A stretch of DNA of 56,450 nt from Alphaproteobacteria bacterium WMHbin7 (GCA_002753155.1 PDZW01000020.1:1-56450); one strand, 5' to 3'. Counted from the first letter of the stretch, positions 8,472-17,410 are shown. A program made the numbers and translations. Notes: generated by a model not told the origin, from the letters alone.

Positions 8472-9338
8472 TCAGCCCTTGTGCGGCCCTTCGATCATGC
8501 TGAGCCAGCTTGATGAGGATAAACTCATTTTTTCGTTTTCCTCGTCTCCGCCGTCTAGCGATCTGATGGAGGTGCGGCTGGCGTTGTAGATGCGCCGGTC
8601 GATTTCATCGACGACTTTTTCATAGGCCTTCGAGGCCGGGGCATTGGGATGCAACAGCACGACAGGCATGTCGCTTTCCTCGGCCAAGGGAACCAGATTG
8701 TCGCCGGGAATGGCCTGATCATAGATTCTTTCCCCGAATTCCGCCCGGATGATCTCCCCCGTCCGCCTGGAAACCTCGTTCGATTCGGGGCTGATCAGCA
8801 AGACGCCGTTGATGCGCAACACAGGATTGATGCGCCGGGACATGCGCCGCACATTGGCCCAGGTGGCATGCAGGCCGTCCTGGGCATGGCGATAACAGAA
8901 GGTGGGAATAACCAGCTCACTCGCCGCCACCAGGGCATTGACCGAGGGCAGGCCCAGCGTGGGGGGACAATCGATCACGATATATTCCGCCTCGGCGGCT
9001 GGCGTCTCCAGGGCCCGGCGCAGGACAAGCTGTGGCTCCATGACACCTGACAAGGCCACATCAAGGCCCGACAGATTGGGTGTCGAGGGCAGAATTTTCA
9101 GATTCTCCAGCGCTGTCGGACGGATTACCTCACTGACCGTCGCCGCTTCGACCAAAAGATCGTAGACGCCCTTCAGTGGCCTGGGGGTGATTCCGAAAGC
9201 CGCCGTCGCGTTGCCCTGGGCATCCATATCGACCAGAAGAGTCTTGTGCCCACGTCTGGCCCACAGGGCGGCAAGGTTGACGGCTGTCGTCGTCTTGGCA
9301 ACCCCTCCCTTCTGGTTGAAAACAGCGACCGTCGGCAT
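8472..9338 (-). CDS. Orphan ParA/Soj-family ATPase
   Basis: 288 residues. The deviant Walker A KGGVAKTT, the A' motif LLVDMDAQGN and Walker B YIVIDCPPTLG identify a ParA/MinD-type ATPase that dimerises on ATP and positions cargo on nucleoid or membrane. ATG at 9338 is chosen over an upstream GTG because GGAGG lies 5 nt before it. No ParB or parS-like partner is visible, and the setting among secretion and glycosylation genes argues against chromosome partitioning. A role in placing a surface complex is only inference. The C-terminus has an acidic, Ser-rich tail. Confidence 0.9.
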   Translation of the reverse strand: MPTVAVFNQKGGVAKTTTAVNLAALWARRGHKTLLVDMDAQGNATAAFGITPRPLKGVYDLLVEAATVSEVIRPTALENLKILPSTPNLSGLDVALSGVMEPQLVLRRALETPAAEAEYIVIDCPPTLGLPSVNALVAASELVIPTFCYRHAQDGLHATWANVRRMSRRINPVLRINGVLLISPESNEVSRRTGEIIRAEFGERIYDQAIPGDNLVPLAEESDMPVVLLHPNAPASKAYEKVVDEIDRRIYNASRTSIRSLDGGDEENEKMSLSSSSWLSMIEGPHKG

Positions 9339-9425
9339 TTCACCCTCCCCCACCCCTTCGATTTAAACAATATTTTGCCCCAGTAACGGTTCGATTGCCA
9401 GCCAGGATCGTGTACAGTACCCGTC

Positions 9426-10331
9426 ATGGACGACAGAAAGATCAACGCCATTCTGGTCCGTATTCCGTACTTAAGCGGAATAGACCCTCACGCCATGAAA
9501 TGGACCCCCATTCTGGGCGGCCAACATAATTCGGTTTTTCGCCTGGAAACGCCCAGAGGGACCTTCGCGCTCAGACTGGGCAGGCGTTTTCCAGACTTTC
9601 CTGATCACTATGGCGAGGAGGTCTATAACGCCCGTTTGGCCGCGGCGGCCGGTCTGGCCCCCCAGATTTTGCATTTCGACCCCGATGACGGAACGATGCT
9701 GGTTCCCTTGATCGACGGCACAACCATGGACGACGCAAAGTTCAAGGAGCTGGATGCGGTCAAACGCGCCGCAGGCACCTTGCGCCGTCTCCATGCTGGC
9801 CCCCCTTTCCGTTCCAGCTTCAACGTCTTTCAGCGCATCGAAAAGCTGGAGAAGGAAGCCAATGACGCAGGCGACCCCGCCTTTTCCTCCTGGCCCGAAG
9901 TGCGCAAGGCTATCGCCGCCCTGAAGGCCCATATGAAGGCCGACGATGCCCCCCTGTCTCCTTGCCATAACGATCCGGTTCCCGAGAACTACATCGATAC
10001 CGGCGGGCGCATGATTCTCGTCGACTGGCAATGTTCCGGACAGGCCGATCCCTATTGGGAAGTCGGCGCCCTGTCGGCCCAGGCCAGATTTGACGAGGCG
10101 CAGGACAAGGCACTGATCGAAACCTACTTCGGCGGCTTCGACCATCCCGGAATCGAGCGCATGACCCTTTACAAGCCTGCCGTCAGCTATACGTGGCTGT
10201 TGTTCAATCTGGCCCGCTGGCAAAAGGAAGAAGAACCCCACAAGCGCCGACGTAGCGCCATCCACTGGCTGGCCAGAACGGAAACCCTGCTGGCCAATCC
10301 GGAAACGGAAAGGCTGCTGCGCAAGAGCTAA
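9426..10331 (+). CDS. Choline/ethanolamine kinase-like (APH fold) phosphotransferase
   Basis: 301 residues with the aminoglycoside-phosphotransferase/choline-kinase fold. The Brenner motif reads SPCHNDPVPENYI (catalytic Asp and metal-binding Asn present) and the second metal site reads ILVDWQCSG, as in LicA/choline kinases. The N-terminal lobe has GGQHNSVFRLETPRGTFALRLG, where the nucleotide loop and Lys/Arg strand would be. Transcribed divergently from the ParA gene with about 87 bp between starts. A phosphocholine or phosphoethanolamine decoration of surface glycans would fit the neighbourhood, but the substrate cannot be read from the sequence. Confidence 0.85.
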   Translation: MDDRKINAILVRIPYLSGIDPHAMKWTPILGGQHNSVFRLETPRGTFALRLGRRFPDFPDHYGEEVYNARLAAAAGLAPQILHFDPDDGTMLVPLIDGTTMDDAKFKELDAVKRAAGTLRRLHAGPPFRSSFNVFQRIEKLEKEANDAGDPAFSSWPEVRKAIAALKAHMKADDAPLSPCHNDPVPENYIDTGGRMILVDWQCSGQADPYWEVGALSAQARFDEAQDKALIETYFGGFDHPGIERMTLYKPAVSYTWLLFNLARWQKEEEPHKRRRSAIHWLARTETLLANPETERLLRKS

Positions 10332-10861
10332 CTCTTGCGCCGACGCGGCTCTTTCTTCTTCAGCATGGCCGAGATATTTCCAAGTGCTTGCGATATCTGC
10401 TGCTCTATTTCAGGTTCGACGAGAGGCAGCATATCGGGTTGAGAATCCTCGGCCAGTGAGTCCTCGATCAGCATCTTGGGGGTCGGCATGCCCATGGGCG
10501 GCGGCGTGGCCGACAAGGGCTTGGGCAGCGTCGAAGCCTCCGGTAGAGGCAGAGGCTCAGCTTCAGGCTGCGATGACGGCTTAAAAGCCGTAGGCTTGGC
10601 GATCACGACCTTGCCCTTGACTACCGTCTGGCGGCGCGTCGCTTGCTGGATCGCTTCCGTCTTCTCTTCGATCCGCTTCAAAACGGCCATCTGATGTTCC
10701 AGCAACTGGGCCATCAAGGCCATAGTCTGGCGCTGGGTGTCGCGTTCGCGGGCCTGCCCGGCCAGCAGCGCCTCCTGCGAGCGCTCGATCGCGGCCATAC
10801 GCCCGGACAGCTCAGCCAGGGCTTGCCCCAAATTCGAGAAAGTCGTGTTTGATTCGTCCAT
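10328..10861 (-). CDS. Coiled-coil, proline-rich hypothetical protein
   Basis: 177 residues, family not recognised. The N-terminal half (about 5-75) is predicted coiled coil rich in Gln, Glu, Ala and Leu (ALAELSGRMAAIERSQEALL), followed by a Pro-rich acidic linker (about 85-145) and a basic C-terminus ending KKKEPRRRKS. No signal peptide or membrane helix. Its 3' end overlaps the convergent kinase gene by 4 bp. It starts 19 bp after the stop of the large glycosyltransferase gene and so is probably its operon partner. Cytoplasmic scaffold or adaptor is a guess only. Confidence 0.7.
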   Translation of the reverse strand: MDESNTTFSNLGQALAELSGRMAAIERSQEALLAGQARERDTQRQTMALMAQLLEHQMAVLKRIEEKTEAIQQATRRQTVVKGKVVIAKPTAFKPSSQPEAEPLPLPEASTLPKPLSATPPPMGMPTPKMLIEDSLAEDSQPDMLPLVEPEIEQQISQALGNISAMLKKKEPRRRKS

Positions 10862-10880
10862 AGTCGTTCAGTCTACCCTG

Positions 10881-13800
10881 TCATGCGTCAAGCCGCCAGA
10901 TGCAGAGCCTTTTATTCTCAGAATTTTCTGCCAAGGATTCCAGGGGGGGCGGCAGGTTGAAGGGGGCTGCTTGAAGATCGATCTGACGATAGACGCCCAA
11001 AGCCCCCTCAGGTTCAAGGCTTCCTGAAAAATGGGTCGCGGCCAGATAGCGGGCACCTGACTTGCGGAACAAGGCCAACGCCCTTGTGATATCGCTGTCT
11101 CGCAGCAGGGGCAGAACGTCCCGGCACAGGATCATGTCCGCCCTGGGCAGAAGGTCGCGCGTGATGTCGCCCACCTTGAACAGCATATTGCACTGGCTCA
11201 TGTGGACGCGCTGGTTCGCCGCCATCTGTTCTTCGACAATGTCAATTCCGATGTATAGGCCAAGTTGCGCCACAACATCGGACATCCAGCCGACATTGCC
11301 GCAACCAGCATCCACGAGAGTCCTGATACCCAGCCGTTCAAGCATCCCAGCCAAAGCAGGGCGTAACTGTCGGGTCGCAAGGAGGGTCGATTCCAGGCCA
11401 GAACGTGTTTCTATGCTTACACCCGCATTAGCCCGCCAAATCGCCGTTATTGCCTCCCTGAACTTGGAGCGTTCCGGATCGAAGGGGCAAAGAGGAAAGC
11501 GCCCCTCCCTAGCCGAGAACTGTATTCTTCTTGCAGGAAAGTCAATGCCGCTCAGTCGGCAATAGTCCTCAAACGATCTTTGCGGCCCCAGCGCATATTT
11601 GTCGATGTCCCTCAAGACATCCTGATCGCTGCTGAGATTGCTTCTTGTCAGGTGCGCCACTCTGGCACGGCTTTTGACATTCAAGGTGTCCCAATCCCTG
11701 TTGTCCACCCAAAGGGTCTTGCGCTTTACGGTCTTTCCATAGGCATGATAGATTAGCTCCTCATTCGGCGCGAACAGGTCCCAGCCGCTCGTCCACAGCC
11801 GCAGAGCCATCGAAATCTCCTCGCCGATGAAGCAGATGAAAGGATCATAGGGAACTTCCTTAAGAACCTGGGAAGAGGAAAAAGAGAAGCCCGCGGCATA
11901 GAGCATTGAGGGAATGACCGTTGCCGGTGCGTCCTCGGGTGCGAGTTTACGTCCTTTGTTGATCAGGATGTGTTCGGAATCGAAGCTGCCTGCGAGCAGC
12001 ACCAGCAACTCCCGTTCGAGCTTGTCTGGGGGAACATAGCCAGGGGGGTAGGTCGTAAGAAGCGGCTTTGGAGCCGGACAGGACTTCAGTTGCGCCAGCA
12101 TGCGCTCGTCCCAGTCCTGGACGAATCGCGTGTGACTGTCGATGTTCAGGAGATATTCCTCGCCCTGCCAAAGCTTATGGGCCTCGGCACGTGCCCAACC
12201 CACGCCCTGGCTCTGCGATATGTGGTAGTCGAGCACCCTTGTTTGCGCGGGCCGTGGAGAGGGGACCTCGAAGCATGCGGCGTCCTCCTCGGGCATGCTT
12301 TGCCAACAGATTCCCGCGAAAACCCGATCAGGACTGGCTGCCTTTTGGAACATGTCCTTAATCGTCCACTGGCATTCCGTATCGCGATAACTTGGGATGG
12401 CAACGAAAATCCGCTCATTTATCATCATGGATCGTTCCTTCCCCATCTTCCCTGGCCCTGACGCAGCCTTGACCTGAAACAGGCTTTTCTGTCTCCCAGC
12501 GACACAGAAAAGCGCATCCTTGATTTGCCAAATTCCCAATACCTTACCTTCCTGCATCTCGCTCAGGATTTCCTGGGGGGGCGGCAGGTTGAAGGGGGCT
12601 GCTTGAAGATCGATCTGACGATAGACGCCCAAAGCCCCCTCAGGTTCAAGGCTTCCTGAAAAATGGGTCGCGGCCAGATAGCTGGCCCCGGAATTGCGAA
12701 ACAGCTCTAGCGCCTTCAGGATGTCTGCTTCGGGCAACAGCGTCAGAACGTCCCTGCACAGGATCATGTCCGCCCTGGGCAGCGGATCGCGGGTGATGTC
12801 GCCAGCCCTGAACAGCATGCGGGGGTGGTGGGCGTGAAAGCGGCGACACCCAGTCAATTGTTCTTCGACCAGATCAAGGCCGATATAGAGATCCAGCCCC
12901 TCAGCCACATCCCCGATCCAGTTGGCGTCGCCACAGCCCGCATCCAGCAACGTGCGTACGCCAAGTCGCTTGAAAAGCTGGGGGAGGGCCTGACGCAGGG
13001 GGCGTGTCTGCTTCAGGGTCGAAGCCGGTCCGGAATGGGTCTCGATATTCTGGGCCGCATTCGCCTGCCATATTCCGGTAAAGGCCCTTTGCATGGCAAG
13101 CCGATCCGCATCGAAGGGGCGCAACGGAAATTTTCCCTCGCCGGCCAGGGCCGAGATGCGCCTCTGGGCAAAATTGATGCCGCTGGCTGACTGATATTCC
13201 TCGATGCTGCGCTGTGAACCCAGGCCATATCTGTCGATATCCTTCAGCGCCTCGGCATTGGCTGTGGGCTTGCTGCCGGTCAGATGCGCCACCCGGGCAT
13301 AACTCTGATCGTTCAGCTTTTGCCAGTCCTTATTATCGTGCCACGCCTTCTTGCGCTCGGTCGTCTTGGTATAGGCGTGAAAAAGCAGAACCCGGCTTGG
13401 CGAGAACAAGTCCCATCCATGCGTCCACAACCGCGTCGCCATGGCGATTTCCTCGCCCTGGAAATAGATCAACGGATCATAGGGTATCTCGGCCAGAACC
13501 TTTGATGAGGAAAAGGCGAAACCGGCAGCATAGAGCATGGTCGGCATTGGCTGGGCGGGCGCATCCTCGATGGAAAAGCTGCGCGACTTGTTATGCAGGA
13601 TACCTTCCTTGTTGAAGCTGCCCGCCTTGAGCAGCGTAAGGGCCGGTTTGTCCAAATTGTCGGGAGGGACATAGCCCAGGGGATAGGTGGTCAACAGCGG
13701 CTTGGGCGCCGGACAGGCCCGTAACTGCTCGATCATCAGATCGTCCCAGCCCTCGACGAAGCGCGTGTGGCTGTCGATATTCAGAAGATAGTCCTCGCCC

Positions 13801-14123
13801 CGCCACAGCCGATGCGCCTGGGCGCGCGCCCAGCCGACCCCCTGACTTTGGGCGACATGGAACATGGCGGAACGCGTCTGCTCTGGCCGGGGAGAGGGTT
13901 TCACGAAGCAGTCGCCATCCTCTTCGGGCACCATCTGCCAGCAAATGCCCACGAAAACGCGATCCGGCTTCGATGCCTTGCGAAACAGATCCTCGACCGT
14001 CCACTGACACTCGGTATCGCGATAGCTGGCAATCGAAACGAAGATGCGAGCGCCTGACAGGGTGCGGACGCCCGCTCCCCCCGACTTGTGCAACACAATG
14101 CGTGTCGACACCGTTCGCTTCAT
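10881..14123 (-). CDS. Tandemly duplicated GT60 glycosyltransferase-methyltransferase protein
   Basis: 1080 residues from ATG 14123; a longer frame from TTG 14189 is less likely. The order is GT-MT-GT-MT. Each glycosyltransferase unit has the GlcNAc (GT60, Skp1 GnT-like) hallmarks IASYRDTECQW/IPSYRDTECQW, a long GVGWARA segment and the DxH metal motif NIDSHTRFV. Each methyltransferase unit has a SAM motif (LLDAGCGDANW, LVDAGCGNVGW) and a conserved LAATHFSGSLEPEG tail. Unit 2 begins near an internal ATG ATG pair (12428/12425) preceded by AAGGAA, so a separate shorter product is possible. The family transfers GlcNAc to hydroxyproline or Ser/Thr; acceptor here unknown. Cytoplasmic, no signal peptide. 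Confidence 0.85.
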   Translation of the reverse strand: MKRTVSTRIVLHKSGGAGVRTLSGARIFVSIASYRDTECQWTVEDLFRKASKPDRVFVGICWQMVPEEDGDCFVKPSPRPEQTRSAMFHVAQSQGVGWARAQAHRLWRGEDYLLNIDSHTRFVEGWDDLMIEQLRACPAPKPLLTTYPLGYVPPDNLDKPALTLLKAGSFNKEGILHNKSRSFSIEDAPAQPMPTMLYAAGFAFSSSKVLAEIPYDPLIYFQGEEIAMATRLWTHGWDLFSPSRVLLFHAYTKTTERKKAWHDNKDWQKLNDQSYARVAHLTGSKPTANAEALKDIDRYGLGSQRSIEEYQSASGINFAQRRISALAGEGKFPLRPFDADRLAMQRAFTGIWQANAAQNIETHSGPASTLKQTRPLRQALPQLFKRLGVRTLLDAGCGDANWIGDVAEGLDLYIGLDLVEEQLTGCRRFHAHHPRMLFRAGDITRDPLPRADMILCRDVLTLLPEADILKALELFRNSGASYLAATHFSGSLEPEGALGVYRQIDLQAAPFNLPPPQEILSEMQEGKVLGIWQIKDALFCVAGRQKSLFQVKAASGPGKMGKERSMMINERIFVAIPSYRDTECQWTIKDMFQKAASPDRVFAGICWQSMPEEDAACFEVPSPRPAQTRVLDYHISQSQGVGWARAEAHKLWQGEEYLLNIDSHTRFVQDWDERMLAQLKSCPAPKPLLTTYPPGYVPPDKLERELLVLLAGSFDSEHILINKGRKLAPEDAPATVIPSMLYAAGFSFSSSQVLKEVPYDPFICFIGEEISMALRLWTSGWDLFAPNEELIYHAYGKTVKRKTLWVDNRDWDTLNVKSRARVAHLTRSNLSSDQDVLRDIDKYALGPQRSFEDYCRLSGIDFPARRIQFSAREGRFPLCPFDPERSKFREAITAIWRANAGVSIETRSGLESTLLATRQLRPALAGMLERLGIRTLVDAGCGNVGWMSDVVAQLGLYIGIDIVEEQMAANQRVHMSQCNMLFKVGDITRDLLPRADMILCRDVLPLLRDSDITRALALFRKSGARYLAATHFSGSLEPEGALGVYRQIDLQAAPFNLPPPLESLAENSENKRLCIWRLDA
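10943..11050. repeat. 108-bp exact direct repeat, copy 1
   Basis: Identical base for base to 12575-12682. It encodes the C-terminal part of the second methyltransferase unit in the duplicated gene. The identity of this stretch contrasts with clear divergence elsewhere between the two halves. Confidence 0.95.
12575..12682. repeat. 108-bp exact direct repeat, copy 2
   Basis: Second copy of the 10943-11050 repeat, 1632 bp away, encoding the C-terminal part of the first methyltransferase unit. The exact identity suggests recent gene conversion; recombination between copies would delete one GT-MT unit in frame. Confidence 0.95.
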
Positions 14124-14322
14124 CTTCCTCTTGGCCCAAGTTGACGCCGTATCTGCAATGTAGGTTAAGCAGTTATAGGGTCGAAGCAAGAAATTATCGC
14201 CATTTTGCTTGCTCTGGGAAATTTTTGCCTACCACGCCTTGAGTTTTTTTTAACGGTTAGCCCCCAGAATCGAGGGTGAAAAAGTGTTTTCGCGGTGTTT
14301 GGGAATAGCAGGGGTTAAGAAG
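14124..14322. promoter_or_regulatory. Divergent promoter region between the glycosyltransferase and TolC-like genes
   Basis: About 200 bases separate the two divergent starts. The stretch is AT-richer than its surroundings, with a run of eight T near 14244-14251. It contains GTTATAGG (14172-14179), matching the motif seen upstream of the secretion operon. No promoter hexamers can be assigned with confidence. Confidence 0.35.
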
Positions 14323-16245
14323 ATGCGCAGACAACCCTACCGGTCACTCCTGGCATTGGCTGTTGCCACCGGCCTTCTGGGCATCGGTTCCAGCCTGCGC
14401 GCAGAAACGCTGGAAGAGGTTCTATATAAGGTCTCGCAGACCAATCCGCAGATCAGGAGCCAGCAGGCCCTGGTGCGGGCGACCGACGAACTGGCTCCGC
14501 AGGCTCTCTACAACTGGCGACCGACCATCACGGCAACGGCCGAAACCGGCTGGCAGCGCACCAATGACAATACGGCAGCGACGGCGGATGCCAGAACCTC
14601 TTCTCTCAATCCCAAGTCGGCCAAGATCACCATCAACGAATATCTGTTCCGGGGAGGGCGCACCATCGCCGCCACCTCGGTTGCCGAGAACAAAATTCTG
14701 GCGGAACGCTCGCGCCTGATGGTCATTGAAAGCGGAGTGCTGACCGACACCGCGACGGCCTATCTGCGCGTTCTGATGCAACGCGAGCTGGTGCATCTGA
14801 CCAGCGTCAGCGAGCAGGGAATTGCCGACGAACTGGCCGGGACGCGCAGGCGCTTTGACATGGGCGAGCGCACAAAAACGGACATCAGCCAGGCCGAAAC
14901 CCGGCACGCCAAGGCGGTCGGCGACCGGGTCAGCGCGGAATCCGACCTGGCCGTGGCCGAAGCCATGTATCGGGGCCTTACCGGAGCCGACCCGGCAGAT
15001 ATAAGCGCCCCCAATCTGCCCGACGCCCTGCCCGCCAAGCGCGAAACCGCCATCGCCCTGGCTTTGGCCGAGAATTACGGCATTGCCGCCGCCATCTATG
15101 ACGAAAGGGCCGCCCGGCACAATGTCAAGCTGGTGAAAGGCGAACTATTGCCCACCCTGGCCCTGCAAGGCACGGTGGCGCGCGACTGGGAAAGCAGCTC
15201 GGCTGAAAGCCGCATCGACGACGCCGCCCTCAAGCTCTTGCTGACGGTGCCGATCTATGACGGGGGCCTCGCCTACTCGAAAACCCGTCAGGCGCGGCAA
15301 CAGGTCAGCCAGTCGTCGAACCTGCTGGAGAAGGCCCGGCGCGATGCCGCGGAAGCAGCAGGCAAGTCCTGGGACACCATGATGCTGGCCAAGGAGCGTA
15401 TCCGCGTCAGCAATGCCCGCGTGGCCGCCGCAGAAACGGCTCTGGCCAATGTCAGCCGCGAGCAGTCCTTTGGCACCCGCTCTCTGATCGATGTGTTGGA
15501 TGCCCGCCAGGATCTGGTCGATTCCCGCACCGCCGTAAGCCGGGCAAAGTTCGATCTTCTGGTCGCCGCCCATCAATTAAAGCAGGCGATCGGCGAGATG
15601 ACGGCGGTCAAATTGAATCTTGGCGAGCCCAATTACAATCCAGTGCCCCATTACGATGAAGTCCATGACAAGTGGTTCGGCACAAGAAGCTCGGGCGACA
15701 AGGAACGCGGCGCCGAAGTGCCCGTGGTTGCCGATCCGCCTGCCCGCGAACCGGCCCCCCTGCCTGCCGACATCAAGGCGGCGTCTCCCCAAAGCCTCGA
15801 CGCCCCGGCCAGGCAGGCCCCCGCAGTGCCACCTGTAACCCAGGCCGCCCCCTTGGAGACCGCACCGCCCCCGATGGCCCCGGCCCCGGCGGCTCCAGCG
15901 GCTCCAGCGGAAACGATGCCCTCGCAGGTTTCGCCCATGCCCATGGCGCCCAAACCTCCTCCCTCTGGCTTCGAGATGGCCCCCTTTGCGCCAGAGCCCA
16001 CGGCCACGGATGCCGCCGCGCCGCCCCCCGCTCCGGCACCGGTGCCCGCACCCTTGCCAGCCCCGGTTCCCGCTCCCGTTCCGACGCCCGCGCCCGCGCC
16101 AACACCAGCCCCCGCTCCGGTCAAACCCGAAGCCGCGCCCGCACCGACCAAAGTTGAAACGCAGTTGCGCACACCGACAAAACCCCCAGCAACGGTGTTT
16201 CGTTCGTCACCGTCTGAGTTCCTTGCGCAGTTGGGCGGGGAATAA
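14323..16245 (+). CDS. TolC-family outer-membrane channel with proline-rich C-terminal extension
   Basis: 640 residues. ATG 14323 gives a good signal peptide (MRRQPYRSLLALAVATGLL, cleavage after LRA); the longer frame would bury it. Residues about 30-450 are a TolC/AggA-type outer-membrane efflux protein: two repeats with TNPQIRSQQALVRATDE, helical hairpins, and FGTRSLIDVLDARQDLVDSR. Residues about 480-610 form an unusual Pro/Ala/Val-rich tail with APxP-type repeats, ending in RSSPSEFLAQLGGE. TolC proteins are normally about 430-490 residues. It is the only outer-membrane channel gene in the window and the likely third component of the type I system at 3099-8415. Confidence 0.9.
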   Translation: MRRQPYRSLLALAVATGLLGIGSSLRAETLEEVLYKVSQTNPQIRSQQALVRATDELAPQALYNWRPTITATAETGWQRTNDNTAATADARTSSLNPKSAKITINEYLFRGGRTIAATSVAENKILAERSRLMVIESGVLTDTATAYLRVLMQRELVHLTSVSEQGIADELAGTRRRFDMGERTKTDISQAETRHAKAVGDRVSAESDLAVAEAMYRGLTGADPADISAPNLPDALPAKRETAIALALAENYGIAAAIYDERAARHNVKLVKGELLPTLALQGTVARDWESSSAESRIDDAALKLLLTVPIYDGGLAYSKTRQARQQVSQSSNLLEKARRDAAEAAGKSWDTMMLAKERIRVSNARVAAAETALANVSREQSFGTRSLIDVLDARQDLVDSRTAVSRAKFDLLVAAHQLKQAIGEMTAVKLNLGEPNYNPVPHYDEVHDKWFGTRSSGDKERGAEVPVVADPPAREPAPLPADIKAASPQSLDAPARQAPAVPPVTQAAPLETAPPPMAPAPAAPAAPAETMPSQVSPMPMAPKPPPSGFEMAPFAPEPTATDAAAPPPAPAPVPAPLPAPVPAPVPTPAPAPTPAPAPVKPEAAPAPTKVETQLRTPTKPPATVFRSSPSEFLAQLGGE

Positions 16246-16265
16246 GATTACTAAATAACGGCTCT

Positions 16266-16446
16266 TCGACGTTTGATGTGGAATTGCAGAAGAGCCTGAA
16301 ATTCGCAAAATAAACCGTCATGCCCGGCCTTGTGCCGGGCATCCACGCCTTGTGGACACAATATCTTTGTCGGCACAACGTGGATGGCCGGGTCAAGCCC
16401 GGCCAAGACGAAGTTTAATTGTGCTGGATTCCACTTCAAACGTCGA
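16266..16446. repeat. Nested palindromic element with inverted ends (MITE/REP-like)
   Basis: The outer ends are inverted copies: 16266-16289 begins TCGACGTTTGATGTGGAAT and the complement of 16424-16446 begins TCGACGTTTGAAGTGGAAT. Inside lie two hairpins, one of TGCCCGG/CCGGGCA type near 16321-16341 and one of GGCCGGG/CCCGGCC type near 16386-16402, flanked by inverted ATCCACG/CGTGGAT. There is no open reading frame. It resembles small non-autonomous or REP-type elements common in alphaproteobacterial intergenic DNA. Confidence 0.75.
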
Positions 16447-16458
16447 ATATCCACCCCA

Positions 16459-17406
16459 TCAAATAACCTGATAAAGCAGGGGCTCGCCCGCCATCAGGCG
16501 GCGGCAATTCTCTGCCGCCACAGTGACCGAACGGGCCATGGTTTCGGCCGTCAGCCAAGCCGTGTGCGGGGCCAGAGTCACATTGGACAAGGCCATGAGC
16601 GGATGCCCCTTATGCAACGGCTCCTGCTCGAAGACATCCAAAGCCGCACTGATCCGCCCCGTCTGCAACAAATCGATCAGGGCCAACTCGTCGATCAGGC
16701 CGCCGCGCGCCGTATTGACCAGAAGGGCACCGGGACGCAACAGCTCAAGGCGGCGCCGGTTCAGAATATGTTTCGTATTGTCGGTCAGCGGCAAATGCAG
16801 CGACACGATATCGCTTTCCTCCAGCAGCGCATCCAACTGGCGCCACTCGGCAACGCCCTCGAATTCCGGTTTGGGCAGGCGCGTCCAATAGAGAAGGCGT
16901 GCGCCCATCATCTTCAAGATCGGCATCAGGCGTCTGGGGATGGCGCCCAACCCCACCAGCCCCACGGTACGCCCGCCAATTTCTCCCAAAAGTTCCTGCT
17001 CGGCAGGCGGCACGGCCCAGCGGGCCTCGTCGCGCAGGCTGCGATCAATCGCTGCCATGCGGCGCATCCCGGCCAGCATCAGCCCCAAAGTCATTTCAGC
17101 CACGGCTGGCGCATTGATCCCCGGCATGTTGGCCACGGCAATGTTGCGGCACCTAGCCGCCTCCAGGTCGATGGTGTTGAGGCCCGTACCCATCTTCTGA
17201 ATAAGACGCAGCTTCGGCGCCTTTTCCACCACCTCAGCGGTGACGGGCTTCAGCACATGCCACAAGACCTCGGCGCTTGGCAAAAGACGCTCGAAGCGAG
17301 CGGTATCGCTTTCGGCGCAGAAGGCAACCTCCAACGCTTCGTGCGAGAGGCGGGCCAGCTTGGCAGCAAGCCCCGTCCCCGGCTCGAAGTGAAAGAGAAC
17401 CTTCAA
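16459..17406 (-). CDS. D-isomer-specific 2-hydroxyacid dehydrogenase
   Basis: 315 residues, the usual size. NAD-binding motif region GGRTVGLVGLGAIPRRLMPI; conserved NTARGGLIDE stretch; catalytic Arg and Glu in VNTARGG and FEQEPL; terminal His in LAPHTAW. Oxidises a D-2-hydroxyacid or reduces a 2-oxoacid; the substrate (glycerate, phosphoglycerate, lactate or other) cannot be told. It lacks the C-terminal ACT domain of full SerA. It starts 4 bp after the DUF4167 gene and is the last gene of the minus-strand series. Confidence 0.9.
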   Translation of the reverse strand: MKVLFHFEPGTGLAAKLARLSHEALEVAFCAESDTARFERLLPSAEVLWHVLKPVTAEVVEKAPKLRLIQKMGTGLNTIDLEAARCRNIAVANMPGINAPAVAEMTLGLMLAGMRRMAAIDRSLRDEARWAVPPAEQELLGEIGGRTVGLVGLGAIPRRLMPILKMMGARLLYWTRLPKPEFEGVAEWRQLDALLEESDIVSLHLPLTDNTKHILNRRRLELLRPGALLVNTARGGLIDELALIDLLQTGRISAALDVFEQEPLHKGHPLMALSNVTLAPHTAWLTAETMARSVTVAAENCRRLMAGEPLLYQVI

Positions 17407-17410
17407 GAAC

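Noticed and set aside
8472-9338. Chromosome or plasmid partition locus
   Set aside because: No ParB gene, parS sites or replication genes are present.
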